A DNA stretch of 36,087 nt from Paratractidigestivibacter sp963591565 (GCA_963591565.1 CAVAUD010000006.1:1-36087), one strand, 5' to 3'. Shown: positions 1 through 8,490, numbered from the stretch's first letter. The notes: generated by a model from the sequence alone, not told the origin. Program-made: numbers and translations.

Positions 1-2
1 GC

Positions 3-68
3 AACAACCCCATGGTCGGCGCCACCGTCGCCTGCGCCGTTGCCGTCAACGCCGCCCTTAACGCCTAA
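3..68 (+). CDS. C-terminal end of an unidentified protein (partial)
   Basis: An open frame enters from the left edge and ends with TAA at 66-68. The visible 21 residues (NNPMVGATVACAVAVNAALNA) are rich in Ala and Val, as in the last helix of a membrane or globular enzyme protein. I do not recognise the family. A strong hairpin with a T-run follows at 101-133, which supports this being a real gene end. Confidence 0.5.
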   Translation, partial: NNPMVGATVACAVAVNAALNA

Positions 69-100
69 GTTCTTCTCGCCTAATCGCGAATTGGACTAGC

Positions 101-133
101 AAGGCCGTCGCCCACTCGGGCGGCGGCCTTTTT
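101..133 (+). terminator. Rho-independent terminator
   Basis: A 13-bp stem (AAGGCCGTCGCCC against GGGCGGCGGCCTT, one G-T pair) with a 4-nt loop is followed by TTTTT. It sits about 30 nt after the stop codon of the partial gene at the left edge. Confidence 0.85.
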
Positions 134-151
134 GTTGCGACATGCCGATTA

Positions 152-288
152 AAAATGCGATATTGGGTGTCCAGGTCGGCATGCGGTCGTCTTCTTTCTG
201 CTCTCGATTTCCCTGACCTGCGCTTTTGCCGGCGAAACGTAGCCGCTGCTCGATAAACGCGACTTTGGCTTCCCAATATCGCAATTTC
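152..288. repeat. Long imperfect inverted repeat, element A
   Basis: TGCGATATTGGG (156-167) is perfectly complementary to CCCAATATCGCA (272-283), about 104 nt apart. Pairing continues imperfectly inward (CCAGGTCG with CGACTTTGG). The outer ends are A-rich on the left and T-rich on the right. An internal CAGGTC/GACCTG pair can form. Arms and spacing match element B (1411-1550), and the left arm resembles an arm of element C (8576-8717). Nothing else is seen in this stretch, though it overlaps the upstream region of the next gene. Confidence 0.7.
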
Positions 289-333
289 TTCCTTACGCTA
301 GAGCGAAACATGCCGTCGTTGGATGGGAACACC

Positions 334-1392
334 ATGGATTTGACTCTTTGCGGGATCAGCGCTTTTCGTTTTCATCGCACTCCGCCCCAGGTCCTGGCTT
401 TTTACCCTCCGATCAAGACGGAAAGCATCGGCCGCAACCATCGTTCGATTGCCACCTCAATAACCACGGCCGAAGTGTTAGGGTTGCCGCTTCAACGCCT
501 GGTTTTCGACCAAAACCAACGTCATAGCTCAGGCCTCTACAACACCAAGTACATCAAATACGAGCTGCCCTTCGGCTCTGTCCAAGAGACGGACTATGGT
601 TTTAGCGTCACTTCTCCGGCCGCGACGCTGCTTACCATGGCCGGCCAAGTATCCCGCAATCACCTGCTGATGGCAGCCTACGAGCTCTGTGGATCGTTTG
701 CCGTATTCAACCCCTGCAAGCGGGTTGAATACGATCTCGAAGCCGCTTATGACCAGGGCTTCATTCGTCCCGGCGAGGGATGGCGGCGCGTGGAGAACGT
801 CGATGGCATGGGGACAAGCCTCTGGAGCAGGAAACCTCTTCTTACCCCCGAGGAGCTCAAGCGCTTTTGCGAACAGGTCAGCGGCTTCCAAGGCGTAAAG
901 GACCTGCGGTGGGTCTTGGCCAACCTCACGGGAGTCACCGCATCACCTTTCGAAGTCCAGGCATCGATGTTGCTCGGCCTTCCCAGGGCATACGGTGGCG
1001 AAGGCCTGAACATCCTCAACAACCAGCGCATCCAGCTGTCGCGCTCCGCCAAGACCCTCTACCCCTACGATTCCTGCTATGCAGATATCCTTATCGAGGG
1101 AAAGGGTAACAATGCGGGCGTAATCGTCGAATGCCAAGGGCGCTCAGTCCACGCCAGCGAAGCGGCGGCCATTTCTGACTCCGACCGCACCACGGCGCTC
1201 ATAAGCATGGGCTACGAGGTCATTTTAATGACCTACGACCAAATAACCAGCCCGAGATCCTTCGAAACCGTGTTGGATATCATCGCAGAAAAAGCCGCGA
1301 CGCCAATCCGCCCCAAGACAAAGCGCCAGCTTCAGGCACAAAACGAGCTTCGCCGAGAGATCTTTATCGATTGGAACACCTTGGGCGCGTAG
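334..1392 (+). CDS. AbiEi-like / DUF559-like (PD-(D/E)XK fold) protein
   Basis: Encodes about 352 residues. The C-terminal third has the layout of DUF559/Vsr-like nuclease folds: an Asp in YADILIEG near residue 250, VIVECQG near 262-269 (an E-x-Q centre), then an Asp-Arg pair and a MGYEVILMTYDQI strand near 284-304. The N-terminal part (CGISAFRFHRTPPQV onward) is like the AbiEi-type antitoxin/regulator halves that actinobacteria often join to such a domain. This assignment comes from pattern and is not proven. The frame is open from 226, but that would put codons inside repeat A. ATG 334 follows GGATGGG by about 8 nt; ATG 310 is an alternative. G+C is visibly lower than in neighbours and large inverted repeats lie on both sides, which suggests transfer. 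No separate toxin gene lies next to it. Confidence 0.6.
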   Translation: MDLTLCGISAFRFHRTPPQVLAFYPPIKTESIGRNHRSIATSITTAEVLGLPLQRLVFDQNQRHSSGLYNTKYIKYELPFGSVQETDYGFSVTSPAATLLTMAGQVSRNHLLMAAYELCGSFAVFNPCKRVEYDLEAAYDQGFIRPGEGWRRVENVDGMGTSLWSRKPLLTPEELKRFCEQVSGFQGVKDLRWVLANLTGVTASPFEVQASMLLGLPRAYGGEGLNILNNQRIQLSRSAKTLYPYDSCYADILIEGKGNNAGVIVECQGRSVHASEAAAISDSDRTTALISMGYEVILMTYDQITSPRSFETVLDIIAEKAATPIRPKTKRQLQAQNELRREIFIDWNTLGA

Positions 1393-1410
1393 CCCAGGGT
1401 CCCCGGGAAA

Positions 1411-1550
1411 TAAAAAGAACGATATTGTGTGGCAAATACCCTCCGCAGCCTCAAACAACAGTCATGCCATAACAAAACCGCAGGTCGCTTGAAGAAGAAA
1501 TTGCGGCTCTTCAAACAACCTGCGGTTTAGGTTCCCAATATCGTGTTTTT
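1411..1550. repeat. Long imperfect inverted repeat, element B
   Basis: ACGATATTG (1419-1427) pairs with CAATATCGT (1536-1544), about 108 nt apart. The flanks are A-rich (AAAAAG) on the left and T-rich on the right. The right arm plus flank (TTCCCAATATCG, then T-rich, then TTACGCT) also occurs at 270-298 in element A, so the gene between is bounded by a direct repeat of this block as well. A strong nested hairpin (1475-1528) fills the inside. It lies between converging genes. Confidence 0.65.
1471..1528 (-). terminator. Probable terminator of the NHLM exporter operon
   Basis: AAACCGCAGGT (1475-1485) pairs with ACCTGCGGTTT (1518-1528). A second stem is nested inside: TTGAAGA (1489-1495) with TCTTCAA (1508-1514). 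Read on the minus strand the stem ends in GGTTTTGTT, a fair T-run, about 40 nt past the stop at 1570. It may also stop plus-strand transcription from the DUF559-like gene, but the plus-strand T-run is short. Confidence 0.55.
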
Positions 1551-1569
1551 TTACGCTGTGGCCGCCTGT

Positions 1570-3744
1570 TTAGGCCTGCTGGCGGCGAACGAGATCGGCG
1601 AAGAGGCCGTCTTTAGCGATAAGCTCGTCGTAAGTGCCGTCCTCGGCGATACGGCCCTTGTCGATCAGGACGATGCGCTCGCAGTGACGGATCGTGGACA
1701 AGCGGTGCGCGATAACCAGGCGCGTGCACTTGAGGCTGTCCAGGCTCTCGCTCACGATGCGCTGCGTCACGTTGTCAAGCGCGCTCGTGGCCTCGTCGAA
1801 CATGAGGATGCGGGGGTGGCCCGCCACGGCGCGGGCGATCATCAGGCGCTGGCGCTGGCCGCCCGAGATTCCGCCGCCGCCCTCGGTGATCATGGTCTGC
1901 ATGCCCATCGGCATCGCGCGGATATCGTCGGCAAATCCAGCCAGCTCGGCGGCCTTCCAGGCCTCCTCCTCGGTAAGCCCGGGGCAGCTGATGGCGATGT
2001 TCTCGAGCACCGATCCGCCAAAGAGCTTGCCGTCCTGCAGCACGACGCCGATGTTGCGACGCACGCTCTTGACGTCCAGGGACCGCAGGTCGCGCTTGTC
2101 GTAGAGCACGGCGCCGCGCTGCGGCTCCTCGAAACCCAGAAGCAGGCGCATGAGGGTCGACTTGCCGCAGCCGGTCTTGCCCACGATGGCCACGTAGCTG
2201 CCGGGCTTTACAGAAAGCGACAGGTCGTTGAGGACCGGCGCGCTGCCGTCCTTGTACGCGAAGGTCACATGGTCGAGCTCGAAACCGCCGCCCAGGCGAC
2301 GGATCGTCTCCTTGCCGCAGGACGGCTCGGGCACGGCGTCCAGGATGGGGGCCGCGCGCTCGAGGTTGGGCTTGATCTGCGCGAGCTGGCTCGCCACCGA
2401 GGTCAGCGACGAGAAGGCGCCGCTGACCATACCAAACGCCGAGGTAAACGCCATGTACTCGGACACCGTGACGTTACCGGCCAGGGCACACGAGTAGATC
2501 GCCAGCGTACCGCCCAGCGTGATCGCCAGGCTCAGCGCGCCGGAGAGGCGCGTGATGACGGGGCCGTTGTAGGTCAGCCACGCGAGCTTGGCGTAGTCGT
2601 TGGCCCACTTCGAGAAGGCGCGCTTCTCGGCGCCGGAAAGCTTGATCTTCTGGATGCCGCTGATCAGCGAGTACTCCCACGCGCCCAGGGTGCCGGAAAG
2701 CTGGAGCAGCTCCTTCGAGCGCACCTGCTGCACGAGGCACACCACGATAGAGAGCGTCGTGGAGGCGAGAAGAACCAGCAGCGACGGCGCGACCAAAACC
2801 GGCGCGAAAGCCGCGATCTGAAACACGTAGACAATCGAGAAGACCGAGGTCAGGGCAGACGAGAAGACCGTGCTCTGCAGCACCGACGCGATCGTCGAGA
2901 TGCACGAGAGCCTCGAGCTGAGCTCGCCGGTCTCCTTGTCGCGGAAGAAGTTGGCGGGCAGCGACAGCAGGCGCATCATGACGGCCGCCTCGAGCGGAAT
3001 CGCCAGCTTGGTAGAGATGCGCGAACCCACGAGCGAGCCCACCAGACCCAAGAACAGCTGAGACACGCTCACGCCCAAGAACAGCGACATCGCCGGTATG
3101 ATGAGGCGCGTGTCCGCGTAGCTGATCACCGGGCCAAAGATCACCTGGTTGACCAGCGGCGTGAACATGCCGAGCAGGGCCGAGGCCAAGTAGGACGCGA
3201 TGAGAACCGCGTAGTCGCTGCGGTCGAGCGAGCGCAGCGTGTAGAAGAACAGGTCGCGGATCTTGAGCTGGCGAGAAGGAAGCGGCCGGTAGAAACAGTA
3301 GGCCTCCTCCTTAAGCTTGAGCTTGGTCGACGCCGCGGACTCGACCGAGCCCGTCTCGGGCAGCAGCACCGAGTACCCGCCACGGGCGCGCGGAAGCAGC
3401 GCCACGGGACGGTCGTCCTCGGTGAAACCCACGAAGGCGCCCACGGCGTCCTTGTACCAGCCCTTCGTGAGGCGCACGGGGCGCGCCATGACGCCCGTCG
3501 GCGCGATCCAGCGGTCGATCATCTCGGCCATGGACTCGTTGTCCTCTGTGGTGGCGTCCTTGGGGAGCTTCTCGCCGTAGTAGCCAAGGACGGCGGCGAC
3601 CGCGCCCTCCGCCTGCACCGCGGCATCGGTGCCGCCGCGGTGGATCTTGCCCATGATCGCGTCCGAGATCGCCTGCAGCGACTCCTCGAGCATGCGGTCG
3701 TCGGCGCGGCGGCGCTCGTCGATCTGGTTTTCGAACCAACCCAT
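1570..3744 (-). CDS. NHLM-type bacteriocin ABC transporter, ATP-binding/permease (second ABC subunit)
   Basis: Encodes 724 residues from ATG 3744, preceded by AGGAATAGGACG. The N-terminal 200 or so residues are a cytosolic domain typical of the second NHLM exporter protein (TIGR03797-like), followed by a six-helix ABC membrane domain and a C-terminal ATPase. The ATPase shows Walker A GKTGCGKST, signature ISGGQRQR and Walker B ILMFDEATSALD, with a switch His in VIAHRLST. No C39 peptidase is present. It starts 7 nt after the stop of the peptidase-ABC gene, so the two very likely form one export complex in the membrane. In the known family this pair matures and exports peptides with NHLP or Nif11-type leaders; the cargo here is unknown. 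Confidence 0.85.
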   Translation of the reverse strand: MGWFENQIDERRRADDRMLEESLQAISDAIMGKIHRGGTDAAVQAEGAVAAVLGYYGEKLPKDATTEDNESMAEMIDRWIAPTGVMARPVRLTKGWYKDAVGAFVGFTEDDRPVALLPRARGGYSVLLPETGSVESAASTKLKLKEEAYCFYRPLPSRQLKIRDLFFYTLRSLDRSDYAVLIASYLASALLGMFTPLVNQVIFGPVISYADTRLIIPAMSLFLGVSVSQLFLGLVGSLVGSRISTKLAIPLEAAVMMRLLSLPANFFRDKETGELSSRLSCISTIASVLQSTVFSSALTSVFSIVYVFQIAAFAPVLVAPSLLVLLASTTLSIVVCLVQQVRSKELLQLSGTLGAWEYSLISGIQKIKLSGAEKRAFSKWANDYAKLAWLTYNGPVITRLSGALSLAITLGGTLAIYSCALAGNVTVSEYMAFTSAFGMVSGAFSSLTSVASQLAQIKPNLERAAPILDAVPEPSCGKETIRRLGGGFELDHVTFAYKDGSAPVLNDLSLSVKPGSYVAIVGKTGCGKSTLMRLLLGFEEPQRGAVLYDKRDLRSLDVKSVRRNIGVVLQDGKLFGGSVLENIAISCPGLTEEEAWKAAELAGFADDIRAMPMGMQTMITEGGGGISGGQRQRLMIARAVAGHPRILMFDEATSALDNVTQRIVSESLDSLKCTRLVIAHRLSTIRHCERIVLIDKGRIAEDGTYDELIAKDGLFADLVRRQQA

Positions 3745-3751
3745 CTTCGTC

Positions 3752-5974
3752 CTATTCCTGCGAGACGAGGCGCTGGTAGGCGCCGTCTTGCGCATAAAGC
3801 TCTTCGTGGGTGCCGCGCTGCACGACCTCGCCGTGCTCCAGCACAATGATCTCGTCGGCGTCGCGCACCGTCGACAGGCGGTGGGCGACGACCAGCAAGG
3901 TGATGCCGCGATCGCGCACGGCCTGCATAAGGCGCTGCTCGGTGGCGGCGTCAAGGGCGCTCGTCGCCTCGTCCATGATGAGGATCGTGGGGTCGACGGC
4001 CAGGGCGCGCGCGATCTCGATGCGCTGGCGCTGGCCGCCCGAGAGGTCGCGGCCGTCCTCGGAAAGCACGTGGTCGTAGCCGCCGTCGCGCTGCAGGATA
4101 TCGTCGTGGATCTGCGCGTCGCGCGCGGCCAGGATCACCTCGAAATCCTCGATCGAGGTGTCCCACAGCCGGATGTTGTTGGCGATGGTGTCGCGGAAGA
4201 GAATGACCTCCTGGTCGATGACGGCGATCGAGCCGCAGCGCACCGGGCGGGGAACCTCGGCCAGGGGCTTGCCGTCGACGCGGATCTGGCCCTCCCAAGG
4301 CTCGTAGAGGCCGGCGACCAGCTTGGCAATGGTCGACTTGCCGCAGCCCGAGGCCCCGACAAGCGCCACGCATCCGCCGGGCTTTACGTGCAGGCTGAGG
4401 TCGCTCACGACAGGTTTGCCAAGGCGAGAATAGCCAAAGGAGACGTGGTCGAGCTCAAGCTCGCCGCGCAGCTTGCGGTAAGGGGCGGCATCGGCCGCGT
4501 CCGTCTCGCCTTCTGCCGCGTCCGTCTCGCCCTCCATATCGCCGCTGGCCAGAGGGTCGAGCGGGTACTCCATGACGTCCTTCACGCGCTCCATGTCGGT
4601 ACGCATCTCCTGGAACGTCTGCCCCACCGAGATGAGCGAGGCGGCCGGCGACGCGAAGCGCTGGATCAAAGACTGCATGGCGAGAAGACCGCCCGTGGTG
4701 AGGTCGCCCCTCACGATGAGCCAGACGCCCGCCGCCATGATGGACGTGTCGCACAGCAGCTTGACGAGCGAGGGCGCGAGGCCGTAGGTGATGCCCACGC
4801 GCTGGAGCTCGATGTTGCCCTTGTTGACGCTGGCCTGGAAGCCCGCCCAGCGGCGGAAGAAGCCGGCCTCGACGCCCTGGGCCTTGAGGGTCTCGATCAT
4901 CGAGATGCCCGTCATGGTGGAGGTCGACAGGCTCGCCTGGTCGCGCATCATGACGCGCGAGGAGTTGATGCGCTTGGCCGAGATGACGCGCGCGCAAAGG
5001 ACGTCGATGCCCATCGAGACAAGGCCCACGCACGCGAGCAGCGGCGAGTACTGGAACATCATCACCAGGTAGACGATGAGGGTCGCGAACTGCACCACGA
5101 TGGGCGCGAGCTGCTGGGTGAGCTGCTGCGAGATGGTGGCGTTGGTCCCCATGCGCTGGACGATGTCGCCCGGCATGCGCTGGGAGAAGAACTCCATGGG
5201 CATGTGGAGGACCTTCCACAGAAAACTCGAGTTGGCGGAGGCCGCCATCTTGCCCTCGACGCGCAGCAAAAAGACGCTGTTCAGGACCGAGATCACGACC
5301 TGCACCAGGCTAAACGCGCCGAGAAGCACGAGGAACGGCACCGTCCAGTCGGCGTTTTTGCCCGTGAGCAGGCGGTCGAGGAAGACCTGCGAGAAGATCG
5401 GCGAGACGATACCCAGAACCGAGGCGATCACGCTGGTCAGGGCGACGAAGACAAGGGCCGCGCTGGCGCCGCGCAGGCGGCTCATGGCGAAGTCCATGAC
5501 CGAGGCCGGCTTGCCGCCGGGCTCGAAGTCCTCGGTGGGAACGAACTGCAGGATGACACCGGTGAACTCGCGGTCGAACTCCTCGAAGCGCATGGTCTTC
5601 TCGCCGCCGGCCGGGTCGTTCACGTAGACCTTGTCGCCCCTGAAGCCGCGCAGGACGACGAAGTGGTTGAAGCCCATGTGGGCGATGCAGGGGAAGATGC
5701 CCGTCTCCCTGAGGGCCTCGGGCTCGTAGCGAAAGCCCTTGGCCTCAAAGCCGTAGGACATGGCGGCCTTGACGATGTTCAAGGCCGAGGAGCCGTCGCG
5801 CGAGACGCCGCAGTCGACGCGCACCTGCTCGAGCGGCAGCCATTTGCCGTAGTAGGCGCAGATCATGGCGAGAGAGGCGGCGCCGCACTCAAGGGCCTCC
5901 ATCTGCATGACCTGCGGGACCTTCGCGGCCATCTTTCCCGGTTCGGACGGTTTCTTCTGGGGTCGCTTTACCAT
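3752..5974 (-). CDS. NHLM-type bacteriocin ABC transporter with C39 peptidase
   Basis: Encodes 740 residues. Residues about 20-140 are a C39 peptidase domain with catalytic Cys30 (in MEALECGAAS), His104 (in MGFNHFVVLRG) and Asp120 (in VNDPAGG). These enzymes cut leader peptides after a double-glycine-type site. A six-helix ABC membrane domain follows, then an ATPase with Walker A GASGCGKST, signature LSGGQRQR and Walker B ILIMDEATSALD. This layout fits TIGR03796-like NHLM exporters. All three peptidase residues are present, so it is probably active. An acidic Glu/Ala/Asp linker with an imperfect repeat (GETDAAEGETDAAD) precedes the ATPase. It starts 6 nt after the secretion-protein gene and ends 7 nt before the second ABC gene. 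Confidence 0.9.
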   Translation of the reverse strand: MVKRPQKKPSEPGKMAAKVPQVMQMEALECGAASLAMICAYYGKWLPLEQVRVDCGVSRDGSSALNIVKAAMSYGFEAKGFRYEPEALRETGIFPCIAHMGFNHFVVLRGFRGDKVYVNDPAGGEKTMRFEEFDREFTGVILQFVPTEDFEPGGKPASVMDFAMSRLRGASAALVFVALTSVIASVLGIVSPIFSQVFLDRLLTGKNADWTVPFLVLLGAFSLVQVVISVLNSVFLLRVEGKMAASANSSFLWKVLHMPMEFFSQRMPGDIVQRMGTNATISQQLTQQLAPIVVQFATLIVYLVMMFQYSPLLACVGLVSMGIDVLCARVISAKRINSSRVMMRDQASLSTSTMTGISMIETLKAQGVEAGFFRRWAGFQASVNKGNIELQRVGITYGLAPSLVKLLCDTSIMAAGVWLIVRGDLTTGGLLAMQSLIQRFASPAASLISVGQTFQEMRTDMERVKDVMEYPLDPLASGDMEGETDAAEGETDAADAAPYRKLRGELELDHVSFGYSRLGKPVVSDLSLHVKPGGCVALVGASGCGKSTIAKLVAGLYEPWEGQIRVDGKPLAEVPRPVRCGSIAVIDQEVILFRDTIANNIRLWDTSIEDFEVILAARDAQIHDDILQRDGGYDHVLSEDGRDLSGGQRQRIEIARALAVDPTILIMDEATSALDAATEQRLMQAVRDRGITLLVVAHRLSTVRDADEIIVLEHGEVVQRGTHEELYAQDGAYQRLVSQE

Positions 5975-5980
5975 GTTGGG

Positions 5981-6613
5981 TTATGCCTTGCTGCTGGTGT
6001 TGCTGGAGGAAGAGGTGGCGGAGCCCGAGGTGGCGGAGCCGGTCGAGCCGCCGGTCGAGCTGCCGGTCGAGCTGCTGGTCGAGCTGCCGGTCGAGCCGCC
6101 CGAGGTGGAGCTCGCGGAACTGCTCGAGCCGGACCCTGTGCTGCTCGTGCTATTGAAGAGAAGCGAGGCGGGGTTGATCGACTCGAGGGTCACCTCGGCG
6201 TTATAGGTGCCTTCGGGCAGGTCGATCGCAAGCTCGGCCTGGGCAACGTAAGAGATACCGGTGCCCAGCTTGGCACGAACGTCATCGTCAAGCGAGTCGG
6301 CGCGCACGGCCTGGGTGCTGACCGAGACCACACGGCCCTCGACGCCGCCCATGTTCACCTGGTCGCCGACGCTAAGGGAGGCGGCGTGCGTCTCGTCGAC
6401 ATAGCAGACGGCCTGGTCATCCTTGACGCGGACGACGCAATCCTGGATGTCGTCGATGCTGCCAAAGACGCCCCAGACAACGGTCCCGGCAAGAAACGCG
6501 ATGATCGCGGCCAGGATAAGCCAGACGCTGGGATTCGAGACATTAATATAGTCGTCGAGGTGCTCGGGAGTTGCCCGGCGCTCGAGTGCTTTCTTGCGGA
6601 AGACCTCAGCCAT
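5981..6613 (-). CDS. NHLP bacteriocin system secretion protein (HlyD-like), short form
   Basis: Encodes 210 residues. A cytosolic N-terminus is followed by one membrane helix (about 30-50) and a short outer domain with the strand pattern of an HlyD-type barrel-sandwich hybrid (VVRVKDDQAVCYVDE, then LSVGDQVNMGG). The last 55 or so residues are almost only Ser, Thr, Gly and Ala. Usual family members are about twice as long and carry a coiled-coil section, so this looks like a minimal form. Start ATG 6613 follows GGAG with good spacing. It is the first gene of the exporter operon, and the protein is expected to link the two ABC proteins to the outside. Confidence 0.8.
   Translation of the reverse strand: MAEVFRKKALERRATPEHLDDYINVSNPSVWLILAAIIAFLAGTVVWGVFGSIDDIQDCVVRVKDDQAVCYVDETHAASLSVGDQVNMGGVEGRVVSVSTQAVRADSLDDDVRAKLGTGISYVAQAELAIDLPEGTYNAEVTLESINPASLLFNSTSSTGSGSSSSASSTSGGSTGSSTSSSTGSSTGGSTGSATSGSATSSSSNTSSKA
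6041..6100 (-). repeat. Five tandem 12-bp repeats in a coding tail
   Basis: Five contiguous copies of GGTCGAGCYGCY (plus strand) encode the Gly-Ser-Ser-Thr-like tail of the secretion protein. Each unit is four codons, so copy-number change would alter length without shifting the frame. Looser related units continue on both sides. Confidence 0.9.
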
Positions 6614-6897
6614 TTTTAAGCTCCATGGGTGGTTGAGACGGTCAGACCAACGTAACTTTTTATCATAGCCGTTTTGTCACCAAGCTACATTGCGTACACC
6701 AAGGTAAAAGACTTTACAGACACGGGGGGGCGGCTGGTGGGCTGCCGCCTGGGCTTGCCTGCCTAACTTGCATAGAGTAGCAACGCTTATTGAATATTCT
6801 CGCCAGTTCATGCGCCGAGAAGGGCTTTGCGGTATCGATTCCAGATGCTACCTTATCCACGTCTAAGGACCTTGTTGACCTGCGTAAGGAGACTTGC

Positions 6898-7371
6898 ATG
6901 CAACTGATGATGAACGGTGTCGGCGCCTCCGTCGAGAACGACCTCGAGCTTGCGCGCGCCATTCTTTTTGCGACCAAGGGCGCCACGTGCGTCGCGGTAC
7001 AGGGCGACGACATGCTCGTGAGCTTCGACGCCGGCGTGAAGCCGCTGCTTAAGTGGGTCGCCCGCGGCAAGAGCCTCGCAGGTTACTCCGTCGCAGACAA
7101 GGTCGTGGGCAAGGCCGCGGCCCTGCTCTACGCTATGCTCGGCCCCGCGGCCGTCTTCGCGCCCGTCATGAGCGAGGACGCGCGCGCCGTTCTCATCTCC
7201 AATCAGATCGCCGTGGGCTACGACACCCTCGTCGAGGGCATCTCGAACCACGCGGGAACCGGCCTTTGCCCCCTGGACTCCGCCGTCGCCAACATCTTCG
7301 ACCCCTACGAGGCCGAGGCCGCGATCTGCGAGCAGGTGGAGCTGATGGAGCTGGCCGCCGCCCTCGCCTAG
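6898..7371 (+). CDS. DUF1893 family protein (TM1506-like)
   Basis: Encodes 157 residues from ATG 6898, preceded by AAGGAGACTTGC. The frame is open from 6790 but without a start signal. Features of DUF1893 are clear: a short strand pair (ATCVAVQGDDMLVSF), GVKPLLKWV, and the core VADKVVGKAAALLYAMLG followed by VFAPVMSEDARAVL. The family has a cytidine-deaminase-like fold, but its reaction is not known to me. A hairpin follows the gene. Between 6614 and 6897 I see no further gene and no confident promoter; the G-rich run near 6725 is unexplained. Confidence 0.85.
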   Translation: MQLMMNGVGASVENDLELARAILFATKGATCVAVQGDDMLVSFDAGVKPLLKWVARGKSLAGYSVADKVVGKAAALLYAMLGPAAVFAPVMSEDARAVLISNQIAVGYDTLVEGISNHAGTGLCPLDSAVANIFDPYEAEAAICEQVELMELAAALA

Positions 7372-7432
7372 CGCGGGATTTGTGAGGGCAAGTTTTACGT
7401 CGTGTTACTTTGTTAGGTACATAATGTTCCTA

Positions 7433-7461
7433 AATCGAGCCAGCCGCGAGCTGGCTCGATT
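7433..7461 (+). terminator. Hairpin terminator after the DUF1893 gene
   Basis: A perfect 12-bp stem (AATCGAGCCAGC with GCTGGCTCGATT) has a 5-nt loop. The following sequence TGATATT is only weakly T-rich, so termination may be partial. Confidence 0.65.
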
Positions 7462-7608
7462 GATATTCACGGGTTTTTGATTCACTTGCAGCCTCAGCAT
7501 GCAAGAGAAACACGGCGAACGGTCGTAAATATGGGACATACGGTCCCCTAGCGGTAACTCACATGCCTGAGCTATCATCGATGCTTACATGTTTGAGAGG
7601 AGATCTCT

Positions 7609-8490
7609 ATGTCGGACTATGTTTTGAGCTGCTGCTCAACCGTCGACCTTACCCAGCAACTGCTCGATGAGCGCCACATCGCGTATGTCTGTTTCAACTA
7701 TCAGCTTGACGGCGTCATGTTGAAGGACGACTTCGGCAAGACCAACACCCCCACCGCCCTTTACGCAAAGATGCTCGGGGGAGCCAACGCAACGACCTCG
7801 CAGGTGAGCGTCGGCGAGTACATCGAGCACTTCACGCGCTACCTTAAGCAGGGCAAAGACGTCGTGCACGTGTGCCTGAGCTCGGGCATTTCGGGGACCT
7901 ACAACTCGGCCTGCGCCGCTGCGCTGCAGCTGGCCGGCAAGTACGGCAACAAGGTTTACGTCGTCGACTCGCTGTGCGCGAGCGCGGGCTACGGCCTTTT
8001 GGTCGACCGCTTGGCCGACCTGCGCGACGGCGGCATGGGCGCGAAGGACCTGGCCGATTGGGCCAACGCGCACAAGCTCGAGGTCCAGCACTGGTTCTTC
8101 TCGACCGACCTCACCTTCTTCATCCGCGGCGGGCGCATCTCCAAGGCGGCGGGCGTCGTGGGCGGCCTTCTCAAGATCTGCCCGATGATGGACGTCGAGC
8201 CCGACGGAAGCCTGGCCGTTAAGGAGAAGATCCGCACCAAGGCCCGCGCCATCGAGCGCGACATGCAGAAGATGGAGGAGCTTGCTGCCGGCGGGCGCAA
8301 CTACAACGGCAAGTGCTTCATCAGCCAGTCCGATTGCCTCGAGGACGCGCGCGAGGTCGCCAATCGCGTCGAGGCCGAGTTCTACCACTTGAACGGCCCG
8401 GTCCACATCTACGACATCGGCGCCACTATCGGCTGCCACACCGGCCCCGGCACCGTGGCCCTGTTCTTCTGGGGTACCCCGAGGTCCTAG
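7609..8490 (+). CDS. DegV family fatty-acid-binding protein
   Basis: Encodes 293 residues with start ATG 7609 after GAGAGGAGATCTCT. Family marks include the N-terminal SCCSTVDLT loop, the TSQVS motif, the phosphate/carboxylate-binding SSGISGTYNSA segment and FIRGGRISKAAGVVGGLLKICPMM. DegV proteins bind fatty acids; FakB members hand them to the kinase FakA for phospholipid synthesis. No fakA lies beside it, so partner and role are inferred from the family. A terminator with a long stem follows. Confidence 0.9.
   Translation: MSDYVLSCCSTVDLTQQLLDERHIAYVCFNYQLDGVMLKDDFGKTNTPTALYAKMLGGANATTSQVSVGEYIEHFTRYLKQGKDVVHVCLSSGISGTYNSACAAALQLAGKYGNKVYVVDSLCASAGYGLLVDRLADLRDGGMGAKDLADWANAHKLEVQHWFFSTDLTFFIRGGRISKAAGVVGGLLKICPMMDVEPDGSLAVKEKIRTKARAIERDMQKMEELAAGGRNYNGKCFISQSDCLEDAREVANRVEAEFYHLNGPVHIYDIGATIGCHTGPGTVALFFWGTPRS

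Noticed and set aside
1543..6619. Very long open frames antisense to the exporter genes
   Set aside because: They are rich in Arg, His, Ala and Gly with no recognisable domains, as expected opposite high-GC genes. The sense strand shows clear ABC, peptidase and secretion-protein motifs.
6614..6897. Search for a bacteriocin precursor next to the exporter
   Set aside because: No short frame with a ribosome site and a double-glycine or NHLP-type leader was found on either strand.
7413..7433. Palindrome TTAGGTAC-ATAAT-GTTCCTAA after the DUF1893 gene
   Set aside because: One mismatch, no second copy seen, and it lies just before a terminator hairpin downstream of a gene. Too little to call an operator.
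7462..7608. Small inverted repeats (CTTGCA/TGCAAG, GGGAC/GTCCC) before the DegV gene
   Set aside because: Short arms and no match to a known riboswitch or operator. No convincing -35/-10 pair could be placed.
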